This document shows positions 26,806-35,382 of a stretch of DNA of 38,460 nucleotides, in pieces. The notes below the pieces were generated by a model, which was given only the letters and a program-made list of their open reading frames with translations, searched no databases and was not told where the DNA came from. Numbering within the stretch: position 1 is the stretch's first letter; the number at the start of each line of letters is the position of its first letter. This stretch comes from Sinomicrobium pectinilyticum (GTDB lineage: Bacteria; Bacteroidota; Bacteroidia; Flavobacteriales; Flavobacteriaceae): positions 1-38,460 of the forward strand of contig NZ_RJTM01000138.1 in the NCBI RefSeq assembly GCF_003725735.1, given 5' to 3'. The position numbers and the translations under genes are program-made.

Positions 26806-27120
26806 AATGAAGAACTTTTAGGTTAATTGATTCAGGAGGATACTGTATCTAATTTACGTAAAATTAGAAGATTATCCTATTTTTTTTAAGTATTTGTTGT
26901 TTTTCGGTTAAAAAATCCGGATATGATAATCCGGATAAGGAAAAGCGCCGGAAACCGCAATGCTAACGGGTTTAGACGCGTATTACTTGGCATAACTATT
27001 GTAATATAGAAATACCCGTATAGGGTGCAATACGTTTATGTATTGATTTTTAGAAAGTTATTAAATAACAACTATTTGTTTTTAAGCTGTTGTAATGACA
27101 GAATGACTCACAGATAATAT
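26806..27120. other. divergent gap upstream of lon
   Basis: It holds the upstream regions of lon and the small minus-strand gene. Two self-complementary octamers ATCCGGAT (26915-26922 and 26929-26936) can form an 8-bp stem with a 6-nt loop, or serve as a repeated binding site. No exact TAnnTTTG box was found for lon. Confidence 0.45.
26915..26936. repeat. paired palindromic octamer ATCCGGAT
   Basis: Two identical copies, 6 nt apart, each its own reverse complement. No T-tract follows, so terminator function is unlikely; a regulatory site for lon or the small gene is possible. Confidence 0.4.
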
Positions 27121-29571
27121 ATGGCTAAATCAAAGTTTTTAAATATTGACAGTTTGTCATTTCAAGGGATAGACGAAGAAGCGGAACTTATTCCGCTCAT
27201 GACCCCGGAAGACGAAGAAGAGATAAACAAAGAGAAACTTCCTAAGGAATTGCCCATATTACCGCTGCGCAACACAGTATTGTTCCCGGGGGTAGTAATA
27301 CCGATTACCGCAGGAAGGGACAAATCCATCCGTTTGATTAAAGACGCCAATAATGGCGATAAAGTTATCGGGGTGGTATCTCAGAAGGATGAAGAGGTGG
27401 AAAACCCCGAAGTGGAAGATATTAATACACTGGGTACGGTAGCCCGTATCCTCCGGGTATTGCAGATGCCCGACGGTAACACTACCGTGATCATCCAGGG
27501 GAAAAAGCGCTTCGAAATAGACCAGGTCGTGTCTACGGAGCCTTATATGAGGGCGAGTATAAAAGAAGTGGAAGAAGTAAGGCCGGAGCGGAATAATGCG
27601 GAATTTACGGCCATTATCGAATCCATTAAGGAACTCTCCCTGCAGATTATAAAGAACAGTCCGAATATCCCTTCGGAAGCATCTTTTGCTATCAAAAATA
27701 TAGAAAGCGGTTCTTTCCTGATTAATTTTGTTTCTTCCAATATGAATCTTAGTGTGGAAGAAAAACAGGAGCTTCTGGAGATGAATAACCTCCGGGAGAG
27801 AGCGCTGGCTACATTGAAATACCTGAACGTGGAATTCCAGAAACTGGAGTTGAAAATAGACATTCAGTCCAAGGTTCGCCACGATATGGACCAGCAACAA
27901 CGCGAATATTTCCTGCACCAGCAGATGAAGACCATCCAGGAAGAACTGGGCGGAGTATCTTATGAGGAGGAAATAGAAGAGATGCGCGAAAAAGCCAGCG
28001 GTAAGAAATGGGATATGAAGGTGAAGGAGCATTTCGACAGGGAACTGGCCAAGTTGCAGCGGATGAATCCCCAGGTTGCCGAATATTCCATACAACGGAA
28101 TTACCTGGACCTGCTCCTTGAACTTCCATGGGGCATGTATTCCAAAGATAAGTTTGACCTGAAAAGGGCACAGCGTATCCTGGACAGGGATCAGTACGGA
28201 CTGGATGAAGTAAAACGAAGGATTATCGAATACCTGGCGGTACTAAAACTCCGTAATGATATGAAATCGCCGATACTGTGCTTGTATGGTCCTCCCGGTG
28301 TTGGTAAAACATCATTGGGTAAATCTATTGCCGAAGCACTCGGCAGGGAATACGTACGCATATCCCTCGGAGGCCTTCGGGATGAAGCGGAAATAAGGGG
28401 GCACAGGAAAACATACATAGGTGCCATGCCCGGGAGAATCATACAATCCCTGAAAAAAGCCGGGACCTCCAACCCCGTTTTTGTACTGGACGAGATCGAT
28501 AAGCTTACCACAAGCCATACGGGAGACCCTTCGTCTGCCATGCTGGAGGTACTGGACCCGGAACAAAATACATCTTTTTACGATAATTTCCTTGAACTGG
28601 GATATGACCTTTCCAAAGTAATGTTCATCGCTACGGCCAATAACCTGGGAAATATACAGCCCGCATTACGGGACAGGATGGAAGTGATAAACGTTACCGG
28701 GTATACTATAGAAGAAAAGGTAGAAATTGCCAAAAGGCACCTGCTTCCCAAACAGTTGAAGGAACACGGACTTACTGCCGAGAATCTCAAGATCGGCAAA
28801 AAAGGCCTGGAAAAGATCGTAGAGGGGTATACCAGGGAGTCCGGAGTAAGGGGACTGGAAAAACAAATAGCCAAGATGGTGCGTTTTGCTGCCAAATCTA
28901 TTGCTATGGAAGAGGAGTACAGTGTAAAGGCCTCTCCCGAAGATATTGAAAAGATACTCGGACCTGCACGTATGGAGCGCGATAAATATGAGAACAATGA
29001 AGTGGCCGGAGTCGTTACCGGTCTCGCATGGACAAGCGTGGGAGGAGATATTCTCTTTATAGAATCCATACTTTCTGCGGGTAAAGGGAACCTTACCATT
29101 ACCGGAAACCTCGGAAAAGTGATGAAGGAATCGGCTACGATTGCCATGGAGTATATTAAAGCCAATGCCGAAGAACTGGGGATAGCCCCGGATATATTCG
29201 GGAAGTACAATGTGCATATTCACGTTCCGGAAGGGGCGACACCCAAAGATGGCCCGAGTGCCGGTATAACTATGCTGACCTCACTGGTCTCTCTCTTTAC
29301 ACAGAGAAAAGTGAAGAAGAGCATAGCCATGACAGGGGAAATAACCCTGAGGGGAAAAGTCCTGCCTGTAGGTGGTATAAAAGAGAAGATACTCGCGGCT
29401 AAAAGGGCACGTATCAAAGAAATCCTGCTCTGCGAAGAGAACAGGAGGGATATAGAGGAAATTAAACCCGAATACCTGAAAGGGTTGACGTTCCACTATG
29501 TCAGTGATATGAGCGAAGTATTGAAGCTGGCACTTACCCATGAAAAAGTAAAAAACGCCAAAACCCTTTGA
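27121..29571 (+). CDS. lon: ATP-dependent protease Lon
   Basis: An 816-aa cytoplasmic AAA+ serine protease that degrades damaged and regulatory proteins. Residues about 45-240 are the N-terminal substrate domain, then a helical linker. The AAA+ module has Walker A GPPGVGKT (390-397) and Walker B FVLDEID. The C-terminal protease domain has the Ser-Lys dyad S713 (GPSAG) and K756 (GGIKEK), spaced by 43 residues as in E. coli Lon. The length and domain order are standard. It is monocistronic, with a strong terminator 30 nt after the stop. Confidence 0.98.
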   Translation: MAKSKFLNIDSLSFQGIDEEAELIPLMTPEDEEEINKEKLPKELPILPLRNTVLFPGVVIPITAGRDKSIRLIKDANNGDKVIGVVSQKDEEVENPEVEDINTLGTVARILRVLQMPDGNTTVIIQGKKRFEIDQVVSTEPYMRASIKEVEEVRPERNNAEFTAIIESIKELSLQIIKNSPNIPSEASFAIKNIESGSFLINFVSSNMNLSVEEKQELLEMNNLRERALATLKYLNVEFQKLELKIDIQSKVRHDMDQQQREYFLHQQMKTIQEELGGVSYEEEIEEMREKASGKKWDMKVKEHFDRELAKLQRMNPQVAEYSIQRNYLDLLLELPWGMYSKDKFDLKRAQRILDRDQYGLDEVKRRIIEYLAVLKLRNDMKSPILCLYGPPGVGKTSLGKSIAEALGREYVRISLGGLRDEAEIRGHRKTYIGAMPGRIIQSLKKAGTSNPVFVLDEIDKLTTSHTGDPSSAMLEVLDPEQNTSFYDNFLELGYDLSKVMFIATANNLGNIQPALRDRMEVINVTGYTIEEKVEIAKRHLLPKQLKEHGLTAENLKIGKKGLEKIVEGYTRESGVRGLEKQIAKMVRFAAKSIAMEEEYSVKASPEDIEKILGPARMERDKYENNEVAGVVTGLAWTSVGGDILFIESILSAGKGNLTITGNLGKVMKESATIAMEYIKANAEELGIAPDIFGKYNVHIHVPEGATPKDGPSAGITMLTSLVSLFTQRKVKKSIAMTGEITLRGKVLPVGGIKEKILAAKRARIKEILLCEENRRDIEEIKPEYLKGLTFHYVSDMSEVLKLALTHEKVKNAKTL

Positions 29572-29602
29572 TATTATAAAAATTTAAATGGGTTCTGTAT
29601 AG

Positions 29603-29640
29603 AAAACCGCCTTCGGATGCACTCCGAAGGCGGTTTTTTT
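29603..29640 (+). terminator. rho-independent terminator after lon
   Basis: A 15-bp perfect stem (29603-29617 with 29623-29637) around TGCAC, followed by further T residues to 29640. Strong and GC-rich in its core. Confidence 0.9.
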
Positions 29641-29749
29641 GTGCTTGCTAAAATAGCTTAGTCATATGCTAAAAAAGCGTAATACGAATGCGGATGAGCT
29701 ATGTAGTTTTGGGCTTATCATTAATCATTCCCTAAAACCAACAGAAATA

Positions 29750-30988
29750 ATGGCACCGCATAAGTTTTGTTTTTTCTTTTTCTCTTGTCTTTTCCTCATT
29801 TTTCCGGTGACGGCCCAAAACACAGATACAGCGAAGGCCTTTCGGCATGCCGAAAAGCAGGCGGAGGTGCTGTTGAAGGAAATCCGTCAGCAGGCAAAGA
29901 CATCAGGACTGGTGTCTCCCCGGACTCTCGGGCCCGCCGGAGCATTGGAACTTGTAGCACCCGGGGACTGGACCAGCGGATTTTTCCCCGGCCTGTTATG
30001 GTACCTGTATGAATACAACGGAGAGGATGTCTGGCGTAAAAAAGCCGAAACCTTTACCGCTAATATCGAACAGGAAAAATGGAATGCCGGTACCCATGAT
30101 ATGGGCTTTAAGATATATTGCAGCTACGGCAACGGGTACAGGCTTACCAAAAACAGGCATTACAAGGATGTTATCATCCAGGCCGCAGGGACATTGATAA
30201 AACGTTTTAACCCGAATGTAGGGGCCATACGTTCGTGGGACCATAACAAAGACAAATGGGATTTTCCCGTGATTATTGATAATATGATGAATCTGGAGCT
30301 GCTTTTTGCAGCAACGGAAATTACCGGCGATTCCGTTTACTACGATATCGCAGTAAAGCATGCCAATACTACCATGAAAAACCATTTTCGAGAAGATTAC
30401 AGTTCTTATCACGTTATCGGGTATGATCCCGGAACGGGGACCGTAATGAAAAAGAATACGCACCAGGGATTCAGTGATGCGTCTTCCTGGGCGAGAGGGC
30501 AGGCATGGGGGCTTTATGGCTATACCATGTGTTACAGGGCAACGGGGGACGAAACCTATTTACATCATGCCGAAAAGATCACGAACTACATACTGCACCA
30601 TCCCAATATGCCTGAAGACCTGGTCCCTTACTGGGATTTTAATGCCCCGGAAATCCCTGACGAAGAAAGGGACGTTTCCGCTGCAGTGGTAATCGCGTCC
30701 GGCCTGTATGAATTGAGCACATATAGTAAGCAAGGAGAAAAATACCGGAAAGCGGCGGATAAGATAATCTATGCCCTATCCACACAATACACCGCACCCG
30801 GAGGGGAAGCAAAGGGATTTATCCTATTGCACAGCGTCGGGTCAAAACCTTTCGGTAGCGAAGTGGATGTACCGCTTATTTATGCCGATTATTATTATCT
30901 GGAAGCACTGCTTCGCAAAAAAGATCTGCAGGAAGGTAAGGTAAAAAATTACCCCGGTGGAGTACATCGGGGTAATCAGGGATTATAA
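29750..30988 (+). CDS. GH88 unsaturated glucuronyl hydrolase, secreted
   Basis: A 412-aa glycoside hydrolase family 88 enzyme, which hydrates the double bond at the non-reducing end of unsaturated uronic-acid oligosaccharides left by polysaccharide lyases. The catalytic-type aspartates are D117 (GTHDMGF) and D177 (IIDNMMNLELL), about 60 apart as in the Bacillus enzyme, and the (alpha/alpha)6-barrel signatures ASSWARGQAWGLYGY and DVSAAVVIASGLYEL are present. The N-terminal residues (with FCFFFFSCLFLIFPVTAQ) are a signal peptide, so it acts in the periplasm. The ATG at 29750 is used because it directly precedes that peptide. An SGNH hydrolase and an AraC regulator follow, suggesting a small glycan-use group, but no lyase or SusCD pair is nearby. 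Exact substrate unknown. Confidence 0.92.
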   Translation: MAPHKFCFFFFSCLFLIFPVTAQNTDTAKAFRHAEKQAEVLLKEIRQQAKTSGLVSPRTLGPAGALELVAPGDWTSGFFPGLLWYLYEYNGEDVWRKKAETFTANIEQEKWNAGTHDMGFKIYCSYGNGYRLTKNRHYKDVIIQAAGTLIKRFNPNVGAIRSWDHNKDKWDFPVIIDNMMNLELLFAATEITGDSVYYDIAVKHANTTMKNHFREDYSSYHVIGYDPGTGTVMKKNTHQGFSDASSWARGQAWGLYGYTMCYRATGDETYLHHAEKITNYILHHPNMPEDLVPYWDFNAPEIPDEERDVSAAVVIASGLYELSTYSKQGEKYRKAADKIIYALSTQYTAPGGEAKGFILLHSVGSKPFGSEVDVPLIYADYYYLEALLRKKDLQEGKVKNYPGGVHRGNQGL

Positions 30989-31017
30989 AAAATCTTGGTT
31001 GGTTTACCTTCGATATT

Positions 31018-31800
31018 TTATAAATTAAGAGAGTTAAAACCTTTTATCCATGCTTCTGCCATTAGGTAAGCTCCCGGAATAGAGGGGTGCACACCATCAG
31101 GACACCAGTAAGATGCCGGGGCCTTTTTCAGGGCCTCGTCAAAAACTTCCTGGTAGGGTATCCACACGGTTTTATAATCTTTGGCGATACGGGCTGCAGC
31201 TTCCTGGTAACCTTTGAATTCCGGAAACCACTCATCGGTAATGGCCGATCCGCCTTTTACCGCAAAAGGTTGGCCCAGAATAAGTTTTACTCCGGGAAAT
31301 ATGCGAAAAGTATCATCCAGGAGTTTTCTGAGGTCCCGTTCGTATATTTCCACGGTACCCTTATAACTCCCGTTGAGTTTGTGCCAGAAGTCATTGACAC
31401 CAATCAGTATGCTCAGTACATCCGGTTGCAGCTGAAGGCAATCGTCTTTCCACCGGTCAGCCAACTGATAAACCTTGTTGCCACTGATTCCCCGGTTATA
31501 AAGGGTCCATTCCGTTGTCGGATTCGTGGCCATAATCTGGCTTACGATATTAAAAACATATCCCCGTCCCATACCCCGGGCATCATTCGGATAGTAATGT
31601 CCACGGTCCCTGCCCGCATCTGTGATGGAATCTCCCTGAAATACAACAGTCAGTTTTCCCGGAAGGTTAAGCGATGGTGTTGTTGTTTGTTCCGGATCAG
31701 TTATTGCCTGTATAGTGTGAAAGCCAAGTAGCCCTGCCGAAGCCAGGGATGCAGACTTTATAAAATTCCTGCGTTCGGTTGATCTTATGTCAGTTTTCAT
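31018..31800 (-). CDS. Tat-exported SGNH/GDSL hydrolase
   Basis: A 260-aa esterase-fold enzyme. The N-terminus has a twin-arginine signal (STERRNFIKSASLASAG), so it should be exported folded. The family blocks are present: block I QGDSITDAG with the nucleophile Ser, block II with the Gly in NRGISGNKV, block III GVND, and block V DGVHPS with the catalytic Asp-His. Such enzymes next to glycan genes are often carbohydrate acetylesterases; that role is inferred from the GH88 neighbour, with which it converges (29-nt gap). The ATG at 31800 is used, as the longer frame adds a lysine-rich stretch unlike a signal peptide. It diverges from the AraC gene. Confidence 0.9.
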   Translation of the reverse strand: MKTDIRSTERRNFIKSASLASAGLLGFHTIQAITDPEQTTTPSLNLPGKLTVVFQGDSITDAGRDRGHYYPNDARGMGRGYVFNIVSQIMATNPTTEWTLYNRGISGNKVYQLADRWKDDCLQLQPDVLSILIGVNDFWHKLNGSYKGTVEIYERDLRKLLDDTFRIFPGVKLILGQPFAVKGGSAITDEWFPEFKGYQEAAARIAKDYKTVWIPYQEVFDEALKKAPASYWCPDGVHPSIPGAYLMAEAWIKGFNSLNL

Positions 31801-31895
31801 GTTCTCAAATTTAATATTATTCTTTTTAATGGCGCAAAAAATATATTTTTTTCTTTCTGAATGTAAAATGATAGAATTAAAGGAAAGCATTAACA

Positions 31896-31903
31896 TATTT
31901 TTG
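31896..31903 (+). promoter_or_regulatory. -7 element for the AraC gene
   Basis: TATTTTTG matches TAnnTTTG. No TTG lies 19 nt upstream, and the leader would be about 135 nt, so the call is moderate. It lies in the divergent SGNH-AraC intergenic region. Confidence 0.4.
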
Positions 31904-32043
31904 TAAAATACTGTGTTTATGTAAAGTGTACGTTAGTCCCCCTGTTTTTGGATAATTATAATTTTTTCCTGCTTTATATTGAGAACGTAAAAAAATCAGG
32001 CGCATGGGGTTATAACCTGGTTACAGTTATAAATATTCTCAAT

Positions 32044-32889
32044 ATGAAAACTGAGTTTCTGAAAGCAAAAACAAACCCGGACGCTTCCTTTATGGTCCGG
32101 AAAGATAGAAGTACGGGTTCCTTACTGCACGGCCATACCGAAATGGAACTGATCTGTTTTAATGCGGGAAGCGGCTCCTTGTTTATTGGCGAAAATATTT
32201 TAGAATTTGATGAGGGAGATGTAATACTTCTCGGACCTAATCTTCCTCATGGCTGGAAGTTCCGTACGCAACCGTCATATGAGGGCGAGGTCCTGACGAT
32301 CCGCTTTAGGAAAGGATTCTGGGGCGATGATTTTTTAAATCTTCCTGAAAATACGGTCATCAGGACAATGTTGGAGAAATCCGGAAAAGGTATCCGGATG
32401 AAAAAGAGAGAAGGCGGGGGAATATCCAAGCTCATGGAGGCCGTTATGGGCGTCGAAGGACCACAACGCATTATATTGTTTATGGAAATTCTTGCAAAAA
32501 TGGCCATGGCCGGTTATGTATCGTTGATCGAGGAAGAATATTATAATATGGATCATACACCGGAAGAGGATAAAAGGATGGAACGTATAACAGCATATAT
32601 CCGTGCCAATTTCCGGAATAAGATCAGCCTGAAAGAAATTGCCGGGGTAGCCAGCATGAACGAGAATTCCTTTTGTCGTTATTTTAAATCAAAGACCCGC
32701 AAAACATTTATCCAGTTCCTGAATGAAGTAAGGATAAGACACGCATGTCGTCTGTTGATGGAAAGTAAAATGAGCATTAAACAGATTTACTATGAAAGCG
32801 GATTCAGCAATATAACGTGTTTTTATAAGTATTTTAAAGGAGTTACCGGAAAGAGTCCTTTGCATTACCAGCAACAATTTGCAGTGTAG
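32044..32889 (+). CDS. AraC-family transcriptional regulator
   Basis: A 281-aa regulator. Residues about 20-90 are a cupin-like ligand-binding domain (HGHTEMELICFNAGSGSLFIG). The C-terminal 100 residues carry two helix-turn-helix motifs (ISLKEIAGVASMNENSFCRYFK and MSIKQIYYESGFSNITCFYKYFK), the AraC signature. The ATG at 32044 is used, as the longer frame begins at TTG. It diverges from the SGNH hydrolase gene and lies beyond GH88, so it probably controls that glycan group in response to a sugar. Confidence 0.92.
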   Translation: MKTEFLKAKTNPDASFMVRKDRSTGSLLHGHTEMELICFNAGSGSLFIGENILEFDEGDVILLGPNLPHGWKFRTQPSYEGEVLTIRFRKGFWGDDFLNLPENTVIRTMLEKSGKGIRMKKREGGGISKLMEAVMGVEGPQRIILFMEILAKMAMAGYVSLIEEEYYNMDHTPEEDKRMERITAYIRANFRNKISLKEIAGVASMNENSFCRYFKSKTRKTFIQFLNEVRIRHACRLLMESKMSIKQIYYESGFSNITCFYKYFKGVTGKSPLHYQQQFAV

Positions 32890-33051
32890 ACGTAATTGAA
32901 GGTAATATTTGGTATTCAAAAAAGGCAGAAGATTGGAATTAAAACGGGATCAGCCTGTTTTGGATGTACAAAACCTTTGCCTAAAACAACATAAATATCC
33001 GAGATACTGTGAAAATAGGTATATTTAAAGGATATTATAATCTGTTGAAGC

Positions 33052-33552
33052 ATGAAATCATATACGAAAGGGGGAAACGGAAAAAGGCTTTTCCGCGCGA
33101 TCCTGCTAAACGGCCTGCTGGTAGGTACCCTGGATATTAGCGCGGCGTTTATACAGGCCGGTATACGGGGTGTGGGACCGGAGCGCGTATTGCGATATGT
33201 CGCCAGCGGTTTTTTTGGTGATGCCGCTTTTTCCGGGTCCGTAATATATGCTTTCTTCGGGCTCTTTTTTCACTACTGTATAGCGCTATGCTGGACCATC
33301 CTCTTCTTTATCTTGTATGCCCGGTTCCGTTTATGGAAATATAACCGGGGGATTACCGGTATTGGCTATGGCGTTCTGGTAGGCCTGTTGATGAATTTTG
33401 TCGTGGTCCCGCTTTCCAGCGTTCCCCGCGGACCTGTGGAGTTATCGTCCGTAATCGTCGCCATTGCCATATTGATCGTGGCTATAGGTATCCCGCTGTC
33501 CTTCGGGGCGCATTCTTTTTACTCGGGTTTACGCAAAGCCGAAGAAAGGTAG
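33052..33552 (+). CDS. conserved four-TM membrane protein
   Basis: A 166-aa integral membrane protein. Hydrophobic segments at about residues 15-35, 55-90, 101-120 and 134-155 suggest four or five spans, with conserved-looking blocks GTLDISAAFIQ, GPERVLRYVASGFFG and LFFHYCIALCWT. Relatives are widespread in this phylum under no useful name; no function is known. It converges on the HxpB gene with a 1-nt gap between stop codons. Confidence 0.78.
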   Translation: MKSYTKGGNGKRLFRAILLNGLLVGTLDISAAFIQAGIRGVGPERVLRYVASGFFGDAAFSGSVIYAFFGLFFHYCIALCWTILFFILYARFRLWKYNRGITGIGYGVLVGLLMNFVVVPLSSVPRGPVELSSVIVAIAILIVAIGIPLSFGAHSFYSGLRKAEER

Positions 33553-33553
33553 G

Positions 33554-34225
33554 TCAGATTTCCATAAGCGAGGCAAGGTGCTGTTCGTTAAAGTCGTCCA
33601 GTTGCCTGATTTTGAGGTCGGCCAGGCTAAACCCTTCCAGGCGAAACTGTTTTTCCGAAGGGATGGCCACGGTTTTCATACCTGCATTCTTTCCTGCCAT
33701 AATGCCGTGTACGGAATCTTCAAAAACAATACAATGTTCGGGAGAAACCCCCAGTTTTTTTGCGGTAGAGAGGTATACGGCAGGATGTGGTTTACCTTCG
33801 ATCTCGTTTTCGGAAGAGGATATGGCATCAAAATAGCCCGAAATACCTGATTTTTCCAGTACAAGGGGGATGAGCCTGGAAGGGGAATTCGTAGCGAGTC
33901 CTATCCGGAAATTTCTACGGTGAAAAAGTTCCAGCAATTGTTTTATACCGGACATGGGTTTTCCCTCTTCCACAATAAAACGTCCTACCTGGTCTATGAC
34001 TTCATTTTCCACTTCCTCTAAGCTCTTACCCTGCCAGGGAGTTTTTTCATACCAGAATCTTGTGACCTCCGTGGTGGTCATAGCACAGGTGATCTCCGAT
34101 AGTTCGGAGGCTACGTGTACCCCGACGGAAGTAAAAACTTCGAATTCTGCTTTTTTCCAGGCCGGTTCGGAATCTATCAGTACCCCGTCCATATCAAAAA
34201 TAACCGCATGAGTTGTTGCAGACAT
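33554..34225 (-). CDS. hxpB: HAD hydrolase, HxpB-like sugar-phosphate phosphatase
   Basis: A 223-aa cytoplasmic phosphatase of the haloacid dehalogenase family. Motif I is DMDGVLIDSEP with the nucleophile Asp, motif II is in GLATNSPSR, and the Lys and acidic motifs are KPHPAVYL and FEDSVHGIMAGKNAGM. The run from the start through WYEKTPW aligns well by eye with E. coli YniC/HxpB, a hexitol phosphatase, and to beta-phosphoglucomutase relatives. Substrate is therefore probably a hexitol or 2-deoxyglucose phosphate. It sits alone with an exact -7 promoter box 25 nt upstream. Confidence 0.85.
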   Translation of the reverse strand: MSATTHAVIFDMDGVLIDSEPAWKKAEFEVFTSVGVHVASELSEITCAMTTTEVTRFWYEKTPWQGKSLEEVENEVIDQVGRFIVEEGKPMSGIKQLLELFHRRNFRIGLATNSPSRLIPLVLEKSGISGYFDAISSSENEIEGKPHPAVYLSTAKKLGVSPEHCIVFEDSVHGIMAGKNAGMKTVAIPSEKQFRLEGFSLADLKIRQLDDFNEQHLASLMEI

Positions 34226-34250
34226 GTATGAAGAGTTTTTGTAATCTCTA

Positions 34251-34258
34251 CAAAGATA
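34251..34258 (-). promoter_or_regulatory. -7 element of the hxpB-like gene
   Basis: On the minus strand it reads TATCTTTG, matching TAnnTTTG. The predicted start lies about 20 nt before the ATG at 34225. No clear -33 TTG. Confidence 0.5.
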
Positions 34259-34320
34259 CTTTTTCTCGTTCTATTATGGAATTATGGGAGTTTCCTTGTA
34301 GTTATAAATTATAACCATCC

Positions 34321-34349
34321 GTTGTACCGGTTCTTTTAACCGGTACAAC
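34321..34349 (-). terminator. terminator of the alkylation-repair operon
   Basis: GTTGTACCGGTT (34321-34332) pairs perfectly with its complement at 34338-34349 around CTTTT. It lies just past the last gene of the minus-strand operon; the T-tract is poor, so efficiency is uncertain. Confidence 0.6.
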
Positions 34350-34366
34350 GCCCGGATAAGGTAATA

Positions 34367-34621
34367 CTATTGATATGGTTCCATACGCAATTTCCAGATC
34401 CGGTATGCACCGGGCATACAATGTCCGCAGGGACGATAGCCATGATGAATGGCTTCCTGTTCCGAAGTGAAGAAAACCCTGTTCTTCCGGAGCATTTTTT
34501 TGCCGGACCTGCAACCGAGCTTTCCGTAAATTTTCAGTTTTTTGTTCCCGCCGACGGCAATATACCCGTTGCGGATATATTTATGCAGCAGGGCGTCGGG
34601 AGTATCTTTGTGTTCCAGCAT
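34367..34621 (-). CDS. stand-alone Ada metal-binding-like small protein
   Basis: An 84-aa protein resembling the N-terminal metal-binding domain of Ada, which in E. coli takes methyl groups from DNA phosphotriesters. It ends with the Ada-type signature NRVFFTSEQEAIHHGYRPCGHC. It has only three candidate cysteines (C37, C65, C68). Aligned from the C-terminal side, the position of the methyl-accepting Cys38 of Ada is Gly33 and that of Cys42 is Cys37, so the classic chemistry is unlikely. The start MLEHKDT (34621) fits relatives best; a longer frame to 34672 would overlap the preceding stop by 14 nt. It is third in the operon with the oxygenase and methyltransferase genes, so its role may be in regulation or damage binding. 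Confidence 0.78.
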   Translation of the reverse strand: MLEHKDTPDALLHKYIRNGYIAVGGNKKLKIYGKLGCRSGKKMLRKNRVFFTSEQEAIHHGYRPCGHCMPGAYRIWKLRMEPYQ

Positions 34622-34658
34622 GTTGTATGTTATGGTATAATGTTCGGTATTGTGGGGA

Positions 34659-35378
34659 TCAGCTGACCGCATCGTGAAAAATAATACCGAGTGTATGGCG
34701 TTCTCCTCGGGTTACTTCGCTTACCCCGTGTCTCATATGTATGCGGTAGTATCCCTTCTTTCCTCTCGCCGGCCGGAAATTGGTAGTGAAGATCAGCATG
34801 TCCCCCTTTCCGGGACGAAGCACAATTGCGCGGGACTGGGCCCTGGGTACCTGTTCGGTGAGAACAAATTCACCTCCGTCATAATCACTTCCGGCTTGGT
34901 TGAGGAAAAGTACGGCCTGCAAGGGGAAAAACACATCGCCGTAAAGGTCCTGGTGCAGGGTATTATATCCGCCGGGTCCGTATTTCAATATCAGCGGCGT
35001 GGGTTTTAACTGGCCGTTCTCATGGCATTGCTGCTGTAATTCCGGGTGAGTCCCGGGAAACCGTACATCCGTTCCCAAAACTTTCATCCAGAGGTTAGCT
35101 ACGGGTACGAGTTTAGGGTAAATTTCTTCCCGGGTAGTCTGTACAATGCGGGGGAGGGGATAGTCGAAGTATTTGTATTCTCCCATTCCGAAACGGTAAC
35201 GTTCCATGACTACGGTTTTTCTGTATGCCGATGTTTCGTTATAATTTTCAATCAATGTCCGGCATTGTTCCTCTGTCAGCCACCCCGGGATAAGGGCATA
35301 CCCTTTTTCATTCAGGTTCCGGGTTATTTGTTCCCAATCGCTGGGTCCTGCTTTTGGAAATAGGTTTTCCGGCGTCAT
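34659..35378 (-). CDS. 2OG-Fe(II) oxygenase, DNA-repair type (PF09859-like)
   Basis: A 239-aa dioxygenase that uses 2-oxoglutarate, oxygen and iron. The facial triad is H142-x-D144 (LHQDLYG) and H217 (RHGVS), with R227 ten residues later to hold 2-oxoglutarate. The blocks LILKYGPGGYNTLHQDLYG, GGEFVLTEQVPRAQSRA and RHTLGIIFHDA match the family named for oxidative demethylation of damaged DNA (formerly DUF2086), as recalled. It starts 4 nt after the methyltransferase stop, a classic operon arrangement, and should act in AlkB-like fashion on alkylated bases. It is full length for the family. Confidence 0.9.
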   Translation of the reverse strand: MTPENLFPKAGPSDWEQITRNLNEKGYALIPGWLTEEQCRTLIENYNETSAYRKTVVMERYRFGMGEYKYFDYPLPRIVQTTREEIYPKLVPVANLWMKVLGTDVRFPGTHPELQQQCHENGQLKPTPLILKYGPGGYNTLHQDLYGDVFFPLQAVLFLNQAGSDYDGGEFVLTEQVPRAQSRAIVLRPGKGDMLIFTTNFRPARGKKGYYRIHMRHGVSEVTRGERHTLGIIFHDAVS

Positions 35379-35382
35379 ACTT

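Noticed and set aside
27259-28095. A 278-codon frame antisense to lon
   Set aside because: The lon gene is unambiguous; the antisense frame is rich in Phe/His/Leu and reflects lon codon bias.
30983-31023. AT-only 8-bp inverted repeat between the converging GH88 and SGNH genes
   Set aside because: The TTATAAAA/TTTTATAA arms are A/T only with a 25-nt loop, too weak to call as a bidirectional terminator.
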